Positions 54,445-63,962 of a DNA stretch of 64,000 bases are shown here, in pieces (position 1 is the first letter of the stretch; every line of letters begins with the position of its first letter). The stretch covers positions 87,984 to 151,983 of the forward strand of contig NZ_JAHEPS010000008.1 of assembly GCF_018596335.1 (NCBI RefSeq), in the 5' to 3' direction. A program made the translations under genes and the position numbers. The notes under the pieces are model-generated. The model saw only the letters and a list, made by a program, of their open reading frames with translations. It searched no databases and was not told the DNA's origin. The DNA is from Shewanella jiangmenensis. GTDB taxonomy: Bacteria > Pseudomonadota > Gammaproteobacteria > Enterobacterales > Shewanellaceae.

Positions 54445-55638
54445 TTATACGGCTTCGCCAGCGGCAAAGCCAGAGCTCCAGGCCCACTGGAAGTTATAGC
54501 CGCCAAGCCAGCCGGTCACATCCATCACCTCACCGACAAAGTAAAGCCCGGGGCAGCGCTTGGCTTCCATGGTTTTGGACGACAGCTCATCGGTATCCAC
54601 CCCGCCCAGGGTAACCTCGGCGGTGCGGTAACCTTCTGTGCCGCCCGGTGCCAATTGCCAGTTGCCAAGATACGCGGCAATGCTGTCCACTTCCGTTTTG
54701 CCAAGTTGGTTGAGGTTTTTGTCGGGCAAGTCGCCAAGCTCAATCAAGCGCTCGACCAGACGCTTCGGCAACAGCCGTGATAGTGCGTTCTTGAGTGACA
54801 ATTTGGGTGATTCTGCATTGATTGTTTTGTACCACTGTACAAAGTCGATACCCGGCAGCAAGTCGAAACTGACGGATTCGCCGGGTTTCCAGAACGACGA
54901 AATTTGTAGCACCGCCGGCCCGGATACACCCCGGTGGGTAAAGAGCAAGGCTTCACTGAATGACTGGCCACAGGATGCCGTCACAGTCACCGGCAGACTG
55001 ATACCGGCGAGGCACTCGAATTTTTCCTTGTCGTCTGGCTGCAGGGTAAAAGGCACCAAGCCAGCCGACGTTGGCAGTACCTTCAAGCCGAATTGCTGGG
55101 CAATGCGGTAACCAAAAGGCGTGGCGCCAAGCTTGGGCATAGACAAACCGCCGGTGGCAATCACCAGTGAATCACAGCGGTATTCGCCGGCGCTGGTCGC
55201 CAGCACAAAGCCCTGATCGGATTTTTCTACTGAGGTTATTTCGGTACGCAGCTGAACTTTCACCCCGGCCCAGTCGCACTCTGTCGTCAGCATCTGCACT
55301 ATGTCTTTGGCCGAGTCGTCACAAAACAGCTGCCCGAGCGTTTTTTCATGGAAGGCGATACCGTGGCGCTCCACCATGCCGATAAAATCCCACTGGGTGT
55401 AACGGGCGAGCGCCGACTTCACGAAATGGGGATTGGAGCACAAGTAGGCCGATGGCAGCGTTTGCTGGTTGGTAAAATTACAACGGCCGCCACCGCTTAT
55501 CAGGATTTTGCGCCCCAGCTGCTTGGCGTTATCAAGCACCAGCACATCGCGGCCGCGGTAACCTGCGGTAAGCGCACACATCAGCCCGGCTGCGCCTGCG
55601 CCTATGATAATGACCTGATGATACTGACTGGCTGACAT
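54445..55638 (-). CDS. BaiN/YhiN-family FAD-dependent oxidoreductase
   Basis: 397 residues from the ATG at 55638, which has a GGGAG site; a 15-codon extension runs into the gpsA terminator. The dinucleotide motif VIIIGAGAAGLMCAL starts near residue 8, ISGGGRCNFTN near 47 is the family signature, and GEVMDVTGWLGGYNFQWAWSSG closes the FAD site. The HI0933-like family has few known activities, such as bile-acid reduction in BaiN, so substrate is unknown. Confidence 0.9.
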   Translation of the reverse strand: MSASQYHQVIIIGAGAAGLMCALTAGYRGRDVLVLDNAKQLGRKILISGGGRCNFTNQQTLPSAYLCSNPHFVKSALARYTQWDFIGMVERHGIAFHEKTLGQLFCDDSAKDIVQMLTTECDWAGVKVQLRTEITSVEKSDQGFVLATSAGEYRCDSLVIATGGLSMPKLGATPFGYRIAQQFGLKVLPTSAGLVPFTLQPDDKEKFECLAGISLPVTVTASCGQSFSEALLFTHRGVSGPAVLQISSFWKPGESVSFDLLPGIDFVQWYKTINAESPKLSLKNALSRLLPKRLVERLIELGDLPDKNLNQLGKTEVDSIAAYLGNWQLAPGGTEGYRTAEVTLGGVDTDELSSKTMEAKRCPGLYFVGEVMDVTGWLGGYNFQWAWSSGFAAGEAV

Positions 55639-55659
55639 CCGCCCTGACTCCCGGACATA

Positions 55660-55691
55660 AAAAAAGGATGCCAATTCTAGCATCCTTTTTT
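55660..55691. terminator. Bidirectional terminator between gpsA and yhiN-like gene
   Basis: AAAAAGGATGC and GCATCCTTTTT are perfect complements around CAATTCTA. It should end the secB-gpsA transcript on the minus strand. Confidence 0.87.
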
Positions 55692-55727
55692 GTCCGACCC
55701 AGCGCTTTTACTCGGCAAGAAGCCGGT

Positions 55728-56747
55728 TTATTCGGTTGGGGCGGTTTCGGATTTTTTCTCACGGGCGAGCAATTCTTTGGCCGCATCCAGCGGCGATTTG
55801 CCCAGATACAGCACAGCGTGAATTTGCTCGGTAATGGGCATTTCGACCCCGAGACGTTTGGCGAGGGTATAAACCTCTTTGGTGTTGCGATAACCTTCGA
55901 CCACCTGGCCAATCTCGGCCTGGGCGGTATCGACATCGCAACCCTTGCCCAGCGCCAGACCAAAACGGCGATTGCGCGACTGGTTATCAGTGCAGGTCAG
56001 CACCAGGTCGCCAAGGCCGGCCATGCCCATAAAGGTCGCCTGCTGGGCGCCGAGGGCTTCGCCAAGTCGGCTGAGTTCCACCAAACCACGGGTGATAAGC
56101 GCAGTACGGGCATTGGCACCAAAACCTATGCCGTCGCTCATACCGGCGCCGATGGCAATCACGTTTTTAACTGCGCCGCCAAGTTGCAGGCCAATGAAAT
56201 CATCATTGGCATACACCCTCAGGCGTTTGGGACTGTGGAGCAGCTCCACCAGTTCGCTGGTGAAGGTTGCATCCGTGCCGGCCACAGAAATTGCCGTTGG
56301 CAGTCCGGCGGCAAGCTCTTTGGCAAAGGTCGGGCCCGAAAGCACGGCCAACGGGAAGGCATCGCCCAGTACATCGCGTGCCACATCCTGCAGCAAACGG
56401 CCGGTTTCAGGCTCAAGCCCCTTGGTGGCCCACACAATACGGGAGTCGGCACGCAGCAAAGGTTTGGCCTGCTGCAATACATCGCCAAACACGTGGCTTG
56501 GCACCACCACCAGAATGTTGCGTGATGCCGCCAGCGCCCTGCCCAAATCGGCTTCAAGGATCAGGCAGTCGGGAAAGGCAATCCCGGGCAAAAACGCCTG
56601 ATTGCTGCGATCGCTGGCGAGCTTGGCAACATGGGATGCATCGTGGCCCCACAGCAGGGTGCGATGACCGTTGCTGGCCAGAGAAATGGCAAGGGCGGTG
56701 CCATAGGAGCCCGCCCCCAATACCGTGATATCGGCAGTATCTTTCAT
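55728..56747 (-). CDS. gpsA: NAD(P)-dependent glycerol-3-phosphate dehydrogenase
   Basis: Reduces dihydroxyacetone phosphate to sn-glycerol 3-phosphate for phospholipid synthesis. 339 residues. The Rossmann motif [12 protein letters not shown] is at about residues 9-20. GPTFAKE and [13 protein letters not shown] contain substrate and catalytic lysines. It lies six bases after secB, as is common in gammaproteobacteria. Confidence 0.96.
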   Translation of the reverse strand: MKDTADITVLGAGSYGTALAISLASNGHRTLLWGHDASHVAKLASDRSNQAFLPGIAFPDCLILEADLGRALAASRNILVVVPSHVFGDVLQQAKPLLRADSRIVWATKGLEPETGRLLQDVARDVLGDAFPLAVLSGPTFAKELAAGLPTAISVAGTDATFTSELVELLHSPKRLRVYANDDFIGLQLGGAVKNVIAIGAGMSDGIGFGANARTALITRGLVELSRLGEALGAQQATFMGMAGLGDLVLTCTDNQSRNRRFGLALGKGCDVDTAQAEIGQVVEGYRNTKEVYTLAKRLGVEMPITEQIHAVLYLGKSPLDAAKELLAREKKSETAPTE

Positions 56748-56753
56748 TGCGTG

Positions 56754-57239
56754 TTACGCGTTGGCTTCTTCAGGCTGCGCGGTCTGAGCGGCAGCAGCGC
56801 GCTGTTGCACATACTGGGCAAACAGAGCATCGAAGTTAACCGGCGCCAGGTTCAGCTGTGGGAAAGTACCACGGGCTACCAGGCTGGCCACAGTTTCGCG
56901 GGCATACGGGAACAGGATGTTAGGGCAGTAGGCACCCAGTGAGTGGGCCAGTTGTGGCTCAGTCAGACCACCGATGTGGAAAATACCGGCTTGCTGAACT
57001 TCACACAGGAAAGCAGTTTCAGCGCCGTTTTGGGCAGTTACAGTCAGTGACAGTACCACTTCAAATACGTCATCAGCCAACTTGGTGCTGCGGGTATCCA
57101 GATCCAGCTTAACTTCAGGGCTCCACTCTTTTTGGAACACGGCTGGGCTGTTTGGAGTTTCGAACGACACATCCTTGGTGTAAATGCGTTGAATGTTGAA
57201 CTGTGGGGCTTGTTGTTCGTTATTTGCTACTTCAGCCAT
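56754..57239 (-). CDS. secB: Protein-export chaperone SecB
   Basis: Tetrameric chaperone that keeps preproteins unfolded and hands them to SecA. 161 residues; the central [19 protein letters not shown] and the ILFPYARE segment are characteristic. A TAGGAAATT site precedes the ATG. Same-strand neighbours yibN upstream (219 bp away) and gpsA downstream reproduce a conserved gene order; the grxC gene often between yibN and secB is missing. Confidence 0.96.
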   Translation of the reverse strand: MAEVANNEQQAPQFNIQRIYTKDVSFETPNSPAVFQKEWSPEVKLDLDTRSTKLADDVFEVVLSLTVTAQNGAETAFLCEVQQAGIFHIGGLTEPQLAHSLGAYCPNILFPYARETVASLVARGTFPQLNLAPVNFDALFAQYVQQRAAAAQTAQPEEANA

Positions 57240-57387
57240 AATTTCCTACCTATCAATAAGTTGTGTCGGCTTTTTTAAGCCTGTTTTTATGGGCTGGGCT
57301 ATTGAGGCCGCAAGTGGATCTCAGTACCGTCCCGGTTCAGATCTTGCCAGCTAAAAAAACTTCAAAAGCCCTTTGCCGACCAAAGAG

Positions 57388-57409
57388 TTGGGATGCCCTC
57401 AGGCATCCC
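57388..57409. repeat. Strong hairpin between yibN and secB
   Basis: GGGATGCC-CTCA-GGCATCCC is a perfect 8-bp stem in the 219-bp gap; neither side has a T tract. It could stabilise the yibN mRNA end or attenuate secB. Confidence 0.6.
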
Positions 57410-57458
57410 CGCTGTGGCTACACTGCAAAATCCACCACAGGATTGCAACGCTTTATTT

Positions 57459-57890
57459 TCAGCGCTTTGACTGCACCGGCAAATTGGCAGCCTGCCAATC
57501 ACCCATACCGCCCTTGAGGCTGTAAACCTGCTCAAAGCCCTGAGCAACCAGCAGCTGAGCGGCCTGACCAGACGTCATGCCAGCGTTGCACACCAATATA
57601 ATGGGGCTCTTGCGGGCACTTTCAAGGGAAGAAATCTGATTATTTTTGATCTCTGACATGGTCAGGTTCACGGCGCCGACAATGTGGCCTTTGCGAAACT
57701 CTTCTTTGGCCCGCACATCCACCACTTTGGCGTTTTCTTTGTTCACCAGCTGAACCAGTTCCTGGGTGCTGACGTTTTTCACCTTGGAAGTCATTGACTT
57801 GATGGTGGTGATAACCAGTGCCACAAACAGACCCAGCCAGGCCAGGCTGAGCATGGGATTCGCCCTGAAAAACTCGATGTATTCTTGCAT
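57459..57890 (-). CDS. yibN: Membrane-anchored rhodanese YibN
   Basis: 143 residues from the ATG at 57890, equal to E. coli YibN; a 38-codon upstream extension is not supported. One transmembrane helix (about 13-31) is followed by a rhodanese domain with the active cysteine at residue 101 in LVCNAGMTS. Sulfur transfer at the inner membrane is expected; recent work in E. coli links YibN to protein insertion, which would suit its position by secB. Confidence 0.92.
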   Translation of the reverse strand: MQEYIEFFRANPMLSLAWLGLFVALVITTIKSMTSKVKNVSTQELVQLVNKENAKVVDVRAKEEFRKGHIVGAVNLTMSEIKNNQISSLESARKSPIILVCNAGMTSGQAAQLLVAQGFEQVYSLKGGMGDWQAANLPVQSKR

Positions 57891-58126
57891 GATATTCCGT
57901 CTGGTTGGAGACCTGAAACTTTGTGGGCTGAGAGTATACCACCAACACACCACAATGCAGCAAATTGGCCCCGGATTCACGCGCGCGCCGCGCTTACCGC
58001 ACAAAATCCGCCGATGGTCGCAATCGGGGTAAATGCCTTTGTCCCTTGGTGGCTGTCGTAGTAATATTTGAACAATTTTCCGGATTCAACGCTTCTTCCC
58101 TTTATCAATCTTGAAGGTAAACCACG

Positions 58127-59668
58127 ATGACAGCCAAACGTCCTCTGGCACTACTGATCCTCGATGGCTGGGGCTATCGTGAAGATCATGAAAGCAATGC
58201 GATCTTCCATGCCAATACCCCAGTGCTCGACAGGCTCAATGCCACTTATCCAAGCGGTTTAATTTCCGGCTCAGGCCACGATGTGGGCTTGCCCGACGGT
58301 CAAATGGGCAACTCCGAAGTAGGCCACATCAACCTCGGCTCCGGCCGTATCGTGTATCAGGAACTGACCCGCATCAGCAAAGCCATTGAAGATGGCGAGT
58401 TTGATGCCAACCCGGCGTTGTGTCAGGCAGTGGATGCGGCGATTGCCGCAGGTGGTGCTGTGCACCTGATGGGCCTGCTGTCACCCGGTGGCGTACACAG
58501 CCACGAAGAGCACATTGAAGCCATGGTACGGCTGGCCGCCAAACGCGGTGCCACCAAGGTGTATCTGCACGCCTTCCTCGATGGCCGCGACACGCCGCCA
58601 CGCAGCGCCAAAGGCAGCCTCGCCCACTTTGAAGCCCTGTTCAGTGAGCTGAATGTTGGCCGCGTAGCCTCTGTTATCGGCCGTTACTTCGCCATGGACA
58701 GGGACAACCGCTGGGACCGCGTGGTGCAGGCATACGACCTCATCACCCAGGGCAAAGGCAAGCACAGTTATCACAGCGCCGTTGCCGCGCTGGACGCCGC
58801 TTATGGCCGTGACGAAAACGATGAGTTTGTTTCACCAAGCGCCATTGTTGATACCAACGACCAGGCGGTAACCCTGAACGATGGCGACGCGCTGATTTTT
58901 ATGAACTTCCGCGCCGACCGTGCCCGTCAGATAAGCCGCAGCTTCACCGACCCTGCTTTCAATGGCTTTGAGCGCGCCGTGACTCCAAAGGTCAACTTTG
59001 TGATGCTCACCGAATATGCCTCAGACATCGCCGGCAGCATCGCCTTCCCATCGGAAGATCTCAGCAACACCCTCGGCGAAGTGCTGCAAAACCGCGGCAT
59101 GACCCAGCTGCGTATTTCCGAGACGGAAAAGTATGCCCACGTCACCTTCTTCTTTAACGGTGGCAAAGAGCAGCCTTTTGACGGCGAAGACCGCATCCTC
59201 ATCAATTCGCCCAAGGTCGCCACCTACGACCTGCAGCCGGAAATGAGCTCGACTGAACTCACCGACAAATTGGTGGAAGCAATTGAATCGGCTAAGTATG
59301 ATGTGATCATCTGTAACTATCCCAATGGGGACATGGTCGGTCATACCGGTAACTTCGATGCCGCCGTCAAGGCGTGCGAAGCAGTTGACGCCTGTATTGG
59401 CCGGGTGGTTGAGGCGCTGGGTAAAGTGGGCGGCGAATGTATCATCACCGCCGACCACGGCAACGCCGAACAAATGCGTGACCCAAGCACAGGTCAGGCA
59501 CACACGGCGCACACCAGCGAGCTGGTACCCTTCATCTATGTTGGCCGTAAAGCCCACATCGCCAAAGGTGGCCGTCTGAGTGACGTCGCACCCACTATGC
59601 TCAGCCTCATGGGACAGGACATTCCGGCCGATATGACCGGCCGCGTGTTGATTTCCATCGAAGAGTAA
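58127..59668 (+). CDS. gpmI: 2,3-bisphosphoglycerate-independent phosphoglycerate mutase
   Basis: Manganese-dependent glycolytic enzyme converting 3- to 2-phosphoglycerate. 513 residues. Metal-binding [10 protein letters not shown] is at about 10-19, the phosphoserine nucleophile Ser63 in MGNSEVGH, and further ligands in [14 protein letters not shown] and TADHGNAE. An AAGG site precedes the ATG. It heads the gpmI-envC-ctpA-yibQ cluster; its stop overlaps the envC start (TAATG). Confidence 0.97.
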   Translation: MTAKRPLALLILDGWGYREDHESNAIFHANTPVLDRLNATYPSGLISGSGHDVGLPDGQMGNSEVGHINLGSGRIVYQELTRISKAIEDGEFDANPALCQAVDAAIAAGGAVHLMGLLSPGGVHSHEEHIEAMVRLAAKRGATKVYLHAFLDGRDTPPRSAKGSLAHFEALFSELNVGRVASVIGRYFAMDRDNRWDRVVQAYDLITQGKGKHSYHSAVAALDAAYGRDENDEFVSPSAIVDTNDQAVTLNDGDALIFMNFRADRARQISRSFTDPAFNGFERAVTPKVNFVMLTEYASDIAGSIAFPSEDLSNTLGEVLQNRGMTQLRISETEKYAHVTFFFNGGKEQPFDGEDRILINSPKVATYDLQPEMSSTELTDKLVEAIESAKYDVIICNYPNGDMVGHTGNFDAAVKACEAVDACIGRVVEALGKVGGECIITADHGNAEQMRDPSTGQAHTAHTSELVPFIYVGRKAHIAKGGRLSDVAPTMLSLMGQDIPADMTGRVLISIEE

Positions 59669-60810
59669 TGCATTTGTCGCAGCACATTCTGAAGAAAGCC
59701 GGCATCCTCGCTGGCTTTCTTATCTTCTCTATGCCGCTCCAGGCCGATGATCTGGAGCGCCGTCAGGCTGAGCTTAAATCGCTGCAAAGCCAGATAGCCA
59801 AAGAACAGAATGTGCTGAAAGACGCCAGCAAACGCCGTGAAAAACTGCAGGCGCTGCTGAAGCAGGATGAACAGGCCATCGCCAGTGTGGCCAAAGCGGT
59901 GAAGGAAACCCGTGCCAGCCTCAAACAGGTTGACCGCAAACTCGAAGGCCTCAAAGGCCGCAGCGAAGAACTCAATCGCCTTAAGGCGAGCCAGCAAGCA
60001 ACCCTGTCCAAACAATTGGCCAGCGCCTACCTTGCCGGCAGTCACGATTACACCAAGATGCTGCTCAGCCAGCAAAATCCGGCCAAAGTTGAGCGCATGC
60101 TGGCGTATTACCAGTATTTGAACAACGCCCGCATGAAAGCCATCAACGAACTCAAGCTCACCATGGATGAGCTAAGGCAAAACCATGCCGAGCAAATCGA
60201 TGAGCAGGAAAAGCTGACCGCGCTCGCCGCCAAGCAGCAGGAACAATCCAAGCGTCTCGAAGCCGAGCAGTCGCAGCGTCAGGCCACCATAAAAGAACTG
60301 CAAAAGACGCTGTCGTCCCGCGGCGCCGAGCTTGAACAGCTGCAAATTGAAGAAGCAAGCCTCAAGCGGGTACTGGATCAGGCACTCAAAGCCGTGAAAG
60401 ACAGCCCCAAACTCACCGGCCTTGCCAGTCAGCGTGGCAAACTAAGCTGGCCAACCAAGGGCAGCCTCAGTGAATCCTTCGGCGCCGCCCGCTCAGGACA
60501 AATCAAATGGAAAGGCGTAGTGCTTTCTGCCCCCGAAGGTCAGGATATTAAAGCCATTTCCGACGGCAAGGTAATTTATGCCGACTGGCTTAAAGGCTTT
60601 GGTATGGTACTGGTGCTCGATCACGGCCACGGTTATATGAGCCTTTACGGTCACGCACAGGCCCTGCTTAAATCACCGGGTGACCTGGTCAACGGCGGCG
60701 AAACCGTGGCACTGGTAGGACGTTCCGGTGGACAGACAGAGCCTGGCCTATACTTCGAGATAAGGCACAAGGGGCAGGCCGTCGACCCGGCAACTTACTG
60801 CAAGCGCTGA
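59668..60810 (+). CDS. envC: Murein hydrolase activator EnvC
   Basis: Periplasmic divisome factor that activates amidases AmiA/AmiB. 380 residues, signal peptide to about residue 26 (PLQA). Two long coiled coils span about 28-245, binding FtsX in E. coli. The C-terminal LytM domain (260-375) lacks the first zinc histidine and aspartate (KWKGVVLSAP in that place) although HGHGYMSLYGH is kept, so it is the non-catalytic, activator type. Coupled to gpmI by overlap. Confidence 0.94.
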   Translation: MHLSQHILKKAGILAGFLIFSMPLQADDLERRQAELKSLQSQIAKEQNVLKDASKRREKLQALLKQDEQAIASVAKAVKETRASLKQVDRKLEGLKGRSEELNRLKASQQATLSKQLASAYLAGSHDYTKMLLSQQNPAKVERMLAYYQYLNNARMKAINELKLTMDELRQNHAEQIDEQEKLTALAAKQQEQSKRLEAEQSQRQATIKELQKTLSSRGAELEQLQIEEASLKRVLDQALKAVKDSPKLTGLASQRGKLSWPTKGSLSESFGAARSGQIKWKGVVLSAPEGQDIKAISDGKVIYADWLKGFGMVLVLDHGHGYMSLYGHAQALLKSPGDLVNGGETVALVGRSGGQTEPGLYFEIRHKGQAVDPATYCKR

Positions 60811-60839
60811 TACCTGCCCCGCACAGCAGGGGGCCTTTT

Positions 60840-62036
60840 ATGTCACAGTTCATCCGCTATCTCGGCGCTATGTGCCTGGGTCTGACACTTGGCCTCTCGG
60901 TCAGCCTGTCAGGACAGGAAAACGCCAAATCCATGTTAAGCCAGTATGACTACCCATTGCTGGTAGACATTATGGATACCATCGAAACCTATTACGTGAA
61001 TCAGATAAGCAGGGATGAGCTTATTCAGGGCGCCATCGAAGGCATGTTCAAAAAGCTGGACCCATACTCGAGCTACCTTTCGCATCAGGATCTTACCCAT
61101 GTAAAAGACAGTAATCGTGGCGAGTATTTTGGGTTTGGCTTTGAGATTGCGTCTGACGACAACCATATCCGCATTGTCGCCCCGTTTTCCGGTTCACCGG
61201 CCGCCAAGGCAGGTATTGCCGCCGGTGACACCATAGAAACCGTGAATCACAAGCCAGTTGAGGACATGGATTTAAGTGCCGTGCTGGCCGAAATCCGCTA
61301 TCACAGCGTGAATGATTTGCCACTGACAATGACGCTAAAGCATGCAGAAGCAAGCTACAGTGTCACCCTCAAACCGGGCACCATTTCGGTGAGTTCAGTG
61401 GCGGGTAAATGGCTTGAAGGCGACATCGGCTATATTCAGCTCACCAGCTTTCAGGAAAACAGCACCGAAGAGCTAATTGCCCAGCTCGAGCAGTGGCATA
61501 CACCGGCCAAAGGGCTCATTCTCGATTTACGCAACAATCCGGGCGGCCTGCTTGATCAAGCCATCCGCATCGCCGACCTCTTTCTCGCAAAGGGGCGAAT
61601 AGTCTCAACATCCGGCCGCTTTTTCGACGCCAACTCAGACTATTACGCCTCACCGCAAACCCTGATGGCCAACGTACCTATATTGGTGCTCATCAACAAA
61701 GGTTCAGCCTCGGCCTCGGAAGTACTGGCCGCGGCACTGCAGGAAAATGGTCGGGCACTGCTGATGGGCGAAACCAGCTTTGGCAAGGGGACAGTGCAAA
61801 GCATCATACCCACCATCAATATGGACAGCGCCATCAAACTCACGATTGCCCATTACAGCACTCCCAAAGGCCATGATATTCATGCAAAAGGAATAGAGCC
61901 CGACATAAAAATAGCCAGCGGGAATACTGTTAAAGACGGTAACGATGTGCCTATAATCGAGCCTGAAACGATACTTAATTCTGCTTCAGACCCTATCTTG
62001 GCCTCCGCCATCGACTGGATTGAACAGCAAAAATAA
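60840..62036 (+). CDS. ctpA: C-terminal processing peptidase, S41A family
   Basis: 398 residues. Signal or anchor segment at residues 7-25, a PDZ domain at about 85-175 (GFGFEIASDDNHIRIVAPF), and a protease domain with LDLRNNPGG. The catalytic serine lies in NKGSASASE (289-291 region) and the lysine at 316 in TSFGKGTVQ. It degrades or trims periplasmic proteins, often controlling murein hydrolases, consistent with its place after envC. The same gene order occurs in many gammaproteobacteria. Confidence 0.93.
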   Translation: MSQFIRYLGAMCLGLTLGLSVSLSGQENAKSMLSQYDYPLLVDIMDTIETYYVNQISRDELIQGAIEGMFKKLDPYSSYLSHQDLTHVKDSNRGEYFGFGFEIASDDNHIRIVAPFSGSPAAKAGIAAGDTIETVNHKPVEDMDLSAVLAEIRYHSVNDLPLTMTLKHAEASYSVTLKPGTISVSSVAGKWLEGDIGYIQLTSFQENSTEELIAQLEQWHTPAKGLILDLRNNPGGLLDQAIRIADLFLAKGRIVSTSGRFFDANSDYYASPQTLMANVPILVLINKGSASASEVLAAALQENGRALLMGETSFGKGTVQSIIPTINMDSAIKLTIAHYSTPKGHDIHAKGIEPDIKIASGNTVKDGNDVPIIEPETILNSASDPILASAIDWIEQQK

Positions 62037-62054
62037 ACAATAAAATAATACTCA

Positions 62055-62807
62055 GTGCGCTATTTGCTTGGTTTGCTGCTTGCAGCAGGGATGTTTACAG
62101 CCCAAGGGGCCCAATTGGCTATCATCATTGACGATATAGGCTATCGTCAAACCGATGAGGATGTCCTGTCACTTCCAAAAGATATTACCCTCTCGGTTAT
62201 TCCACTCAGTCCGCTTGGCGTTGAGCTTGCAGGTAAAGCCCATAAGCAGGGCTACGAAATTATGTTGCACCTGCCGATGCAGGCATTAAATGGCAAGCCG
62301 CTCGGTAAAGGCGGGCTGACCAAAGACATGAGCGAGCAGGAAATTAAGCGTAAGGTCGACGATGCCATTGTCCGCATTCCTTACGCCAAAGGGGCAAACA
62401 ATCATATGGGCAGCCTGCTGACCCAAATGGACAGCCATATGCTGTGGGTGATGGAGCGGCTCAAGCAAAACAATCTGTATTTCGTCGACAGCCTGACCAC
62501 AGGACACAGCAAAGCGGCCAATCAGGCCGAAGCGATTGGCGTGCCTATGTTGAAGCGACATGTATTTCTGGACAATGACACCAGTAAAAAAGCACTGGAG
62601 AAGCAATTCAGGATCATGATGGAACAGGCACACCAGCAAGGCTTTGCCGTTGCTATTGCCCATCCTCATCCCGCCACAGTCAGATTTCTGAAAGCCAATC
62701 TGCCGCGTTTGGCACAGGAAGGCATTACCTTGGTGCCAACCTCACATCTGTTGCCATATCGCCTGGCACAGCAACAAGGAACTAGCCCAGCTGTAAGACT
62801 GAGATAG
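62055..62807 (+). CDS. yibQ: Divergent polysaccharide deacetylase family protein (YibQ)
   Basis: 250 residues. It starts at GTG with a weak site; the signal peptide ends near AQGA (residue 18). The mature protein begins LAIIIDDIGYRQ with the metal-binding Asp pair, followed by HLPMQAL, NNHMGS and AIAHPHP as further motifs of the family. Function is unknown; a role in cell envelope polysaccharide remodelling is presumed. Its last 26 bases overlap convergent nsrR. Confidence 0.9.
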   Translation: MRYLLGLLLAAGMFTAQGAQLAIIIDDIGYRQTDEDVLSLPKDITLSVIPLSPLGVELAGKAHKQGYEIMLHLPMQALNGKPLGKGGLTKDMSEQEIKRKVDDAIVRIPYAKGANNHMGSLLTQMDSHMLWVMERLKQNNLYFVDSLTTGHSKAANQAEAIGVPMLKRHVFLDNDTSKKALEKQFRIMMEQAHQQGFAVAIAHPHPATVRFLKANLPRLAQEGITLVPTSHLLPYRLAQQQGTSPAVRLR

Positions 62808-63237
62808 TGCGGTCCGGCAGCAGCGCCAGCAACTCGTCCCTATTTGAGACTATGTCCGCGAGAGAATAGCGATCGAGTACCGCTAAATAAGCCGCCACCG
62901 CCTCGGCCAATACGCCTTTCAGCTGACAGGCAGGTGTAAGCCGGCAATATGGTTTGCTGCAATCTATCGGCGCGAGTGAATGCTCAAGCTCACGAACCAA
63001 AGCGCCAAGGTTGATATCACCGGCCGCTTTTGCCAAACGGAAACCACCCGCCTTGCCCCGCACCGTCTGCAGGTATCCAACCTTACCCAGATGATGGATG
63101 ATTTTCGAAACATGATTTGGCGACAAATCAAATACTTCTGTGATCTCGGCGATTCGGAATAACGCCGTACGTTCAGGCTGCACCGCCATATACATCAAAG
63201 TTCGTATGCCAAAGTCGGTATAGCGGGTCAATTGCAT
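62782..63237 (-). CDS. nsrR: Nitric-oxide-sensing repressor NsrR
   Basis: Rrf2-family iron-sulfur regulator that represses NO-detoxification genes until NO destroys its cluster. 151 residues; a winged helix at about 1-75 with RIAEITEVFDLSPNHVSKIIHHL. Cluster cysteines 93, 98 and 104 have the NsrR spacing (C-X4-C-X5-C), and the PYCRLTPACQLK motif distinguishes it from IscR. Its usual partners hmp or hcp are not in the window. The ykgJ-like gene lies 16 bases upstream of its start on the minus strand. Confidence 0.94.
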   Translation of the reverse strand: MQLTRYTDFGIRTLMYMAVQPERTALFRIAEITEVFDLSPNHVSKIIHHLGKVGYLQTVRGKAGGFRLAKAAGDINLGALVRELEHSLAPIDCSKPYCRLTPACQLKGVLAEAVAAYLAVLDRYSLADIVSNRDELLALLPDRTISVLQLG

Positions 63238-63253
63238 AAATCACCTAGAAAAA

Positions 63254-63511
63254 TCAATTTGTTGCAGATTCCAGAGATGTGATGATCCACATAGCCTCTT
63301 CGTTGCTGGCGCCACACACATCCACAGTAGCGCTGAAGTCGCTGCATACTTGGGGCCGCTCAGGCTGGCCAAAGATCAGGCACAAATTATCATCACTGAG
63401 CTGAACGCAACGCACACCGGCGGGCTTGCCCTGCGGCATTCCCGGGATCGGGCTACTGATGGAAGGCGCGATACAACAGGCGCCACATCCCAAACGACAT
63501 TCCACTTCCAT
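63254..63511 (-). CDS. YkgJ-family cysteine-cluster protein
   Basis: 85 residues from the ATG at 63511; GTG at 63505, with GGGAG six bases before it, may be the true start. The RLGCGACCIAPSISSPIPGMP segment is typical of the small YkgJ/CxxCxxCC family, and more cysteines follow in RCVQL, LCLIF, QVCSDF and DVCG. It likely binds a metal or iron-sulfur cluster. It is upstream of nsrR in the same direction and possibly co-transcribed. Function is unknown. Confidence 0.85.
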   Translation of the reverse strand: MEVECRLGCGACCIAPSISSPIPGMPQGKPAGVRCVQLSDDNLCLIFGQPERPQVCSDFSATVDVCGASNEEAMWIITSLESATN

Positions 63512-63609
63512 CTCCCGGATTATACCGTTCAAATTACACAGACCCAGATTAATAGGGCAATTGTGCCGACTGACGCACGCAATTGACAGTTATAAGCGTT
63601 TAAGCAAAG

Positions 63610-63641
63610 CAAAAAGGCCACCCTGTTGGGTGGCCTTTTTG
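63610..63641 (-). terminator. Intrinsic terminator of the rRNA operon
   Basis: AAAAAGGCCACCC and GGGTGGCCTTTTT are perfect complements around TGTT, just after the 5S rRNA on the minus strand. Confidence 0.92.
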
Positions 63642-63652
63642 TTTTATTTGGC

Positions 63653-63770
63653 GCCTGGCGATGACCTACTCTCACATGGGGAGACCCCACACTACCATCG
63701 GCGTGACTGCGTTTCACTTCTGAGTTCGGAATGGGATCAGGTGGGACCACAGCACTAATGTCACCAGGCA
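63653..63770 (-). rRNA. rrf: 5S ribosomal RNA
   Basis: 118 nt; on the minus strand it begins TGCCTGGTGACATTAG and ends GGTCATCGCCAGGC, with the conserved GATCCCATTCCGAACTCAG segment. The ends pair as the 5S helix I. Confidence 0.97.
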
Positions 63771-63823
63771 TAAACTTGTCTGGAACAAAGTTTAAACGCG
63801 CTTCAGCGCGGCCAGTTAGGGTC

Positions 63824-63845
63824 AACTACATGGATGTAGTTGATA
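63824..63845 (-). repeat. Spacer hairpin between tRNA-Val and 5S rRNA
   Basis: TCAACTACAT-GG-ATGTAGTTGA is a perfect 10-bp inverted repeat, probably a processing hairpin in the precursor RNA. Confidence 0.7.
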
Positions 63846-63886
63846 AATTCGTTCCGAAATCTGGAAAGCTGTGCAACGAAATTAAG

Positions 63887-63962
63887 TGGTGGTCGCTACT
63901 GGGATCGAACCAGTGACCCCCTCCTTGTAAGGGAGGTGCTCTCCCGGCTGAGCTAAGCGACC
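63887..63962 (-). tRNA. tRNA-Val (anticodon UAC)
   Basis: 76 nt on the minus strand with CCA encoded. Acceptor stem GGTCGCT/AGCGACC, D arm TAGCTCAGCCGGGAGAGC, anticodon loop CTTACAA with anticodon TAC, and T arm with GGTTCGATCC. It is the upstream neighbour of the 5S gene and shares the transcript. Confidence 0.96.
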
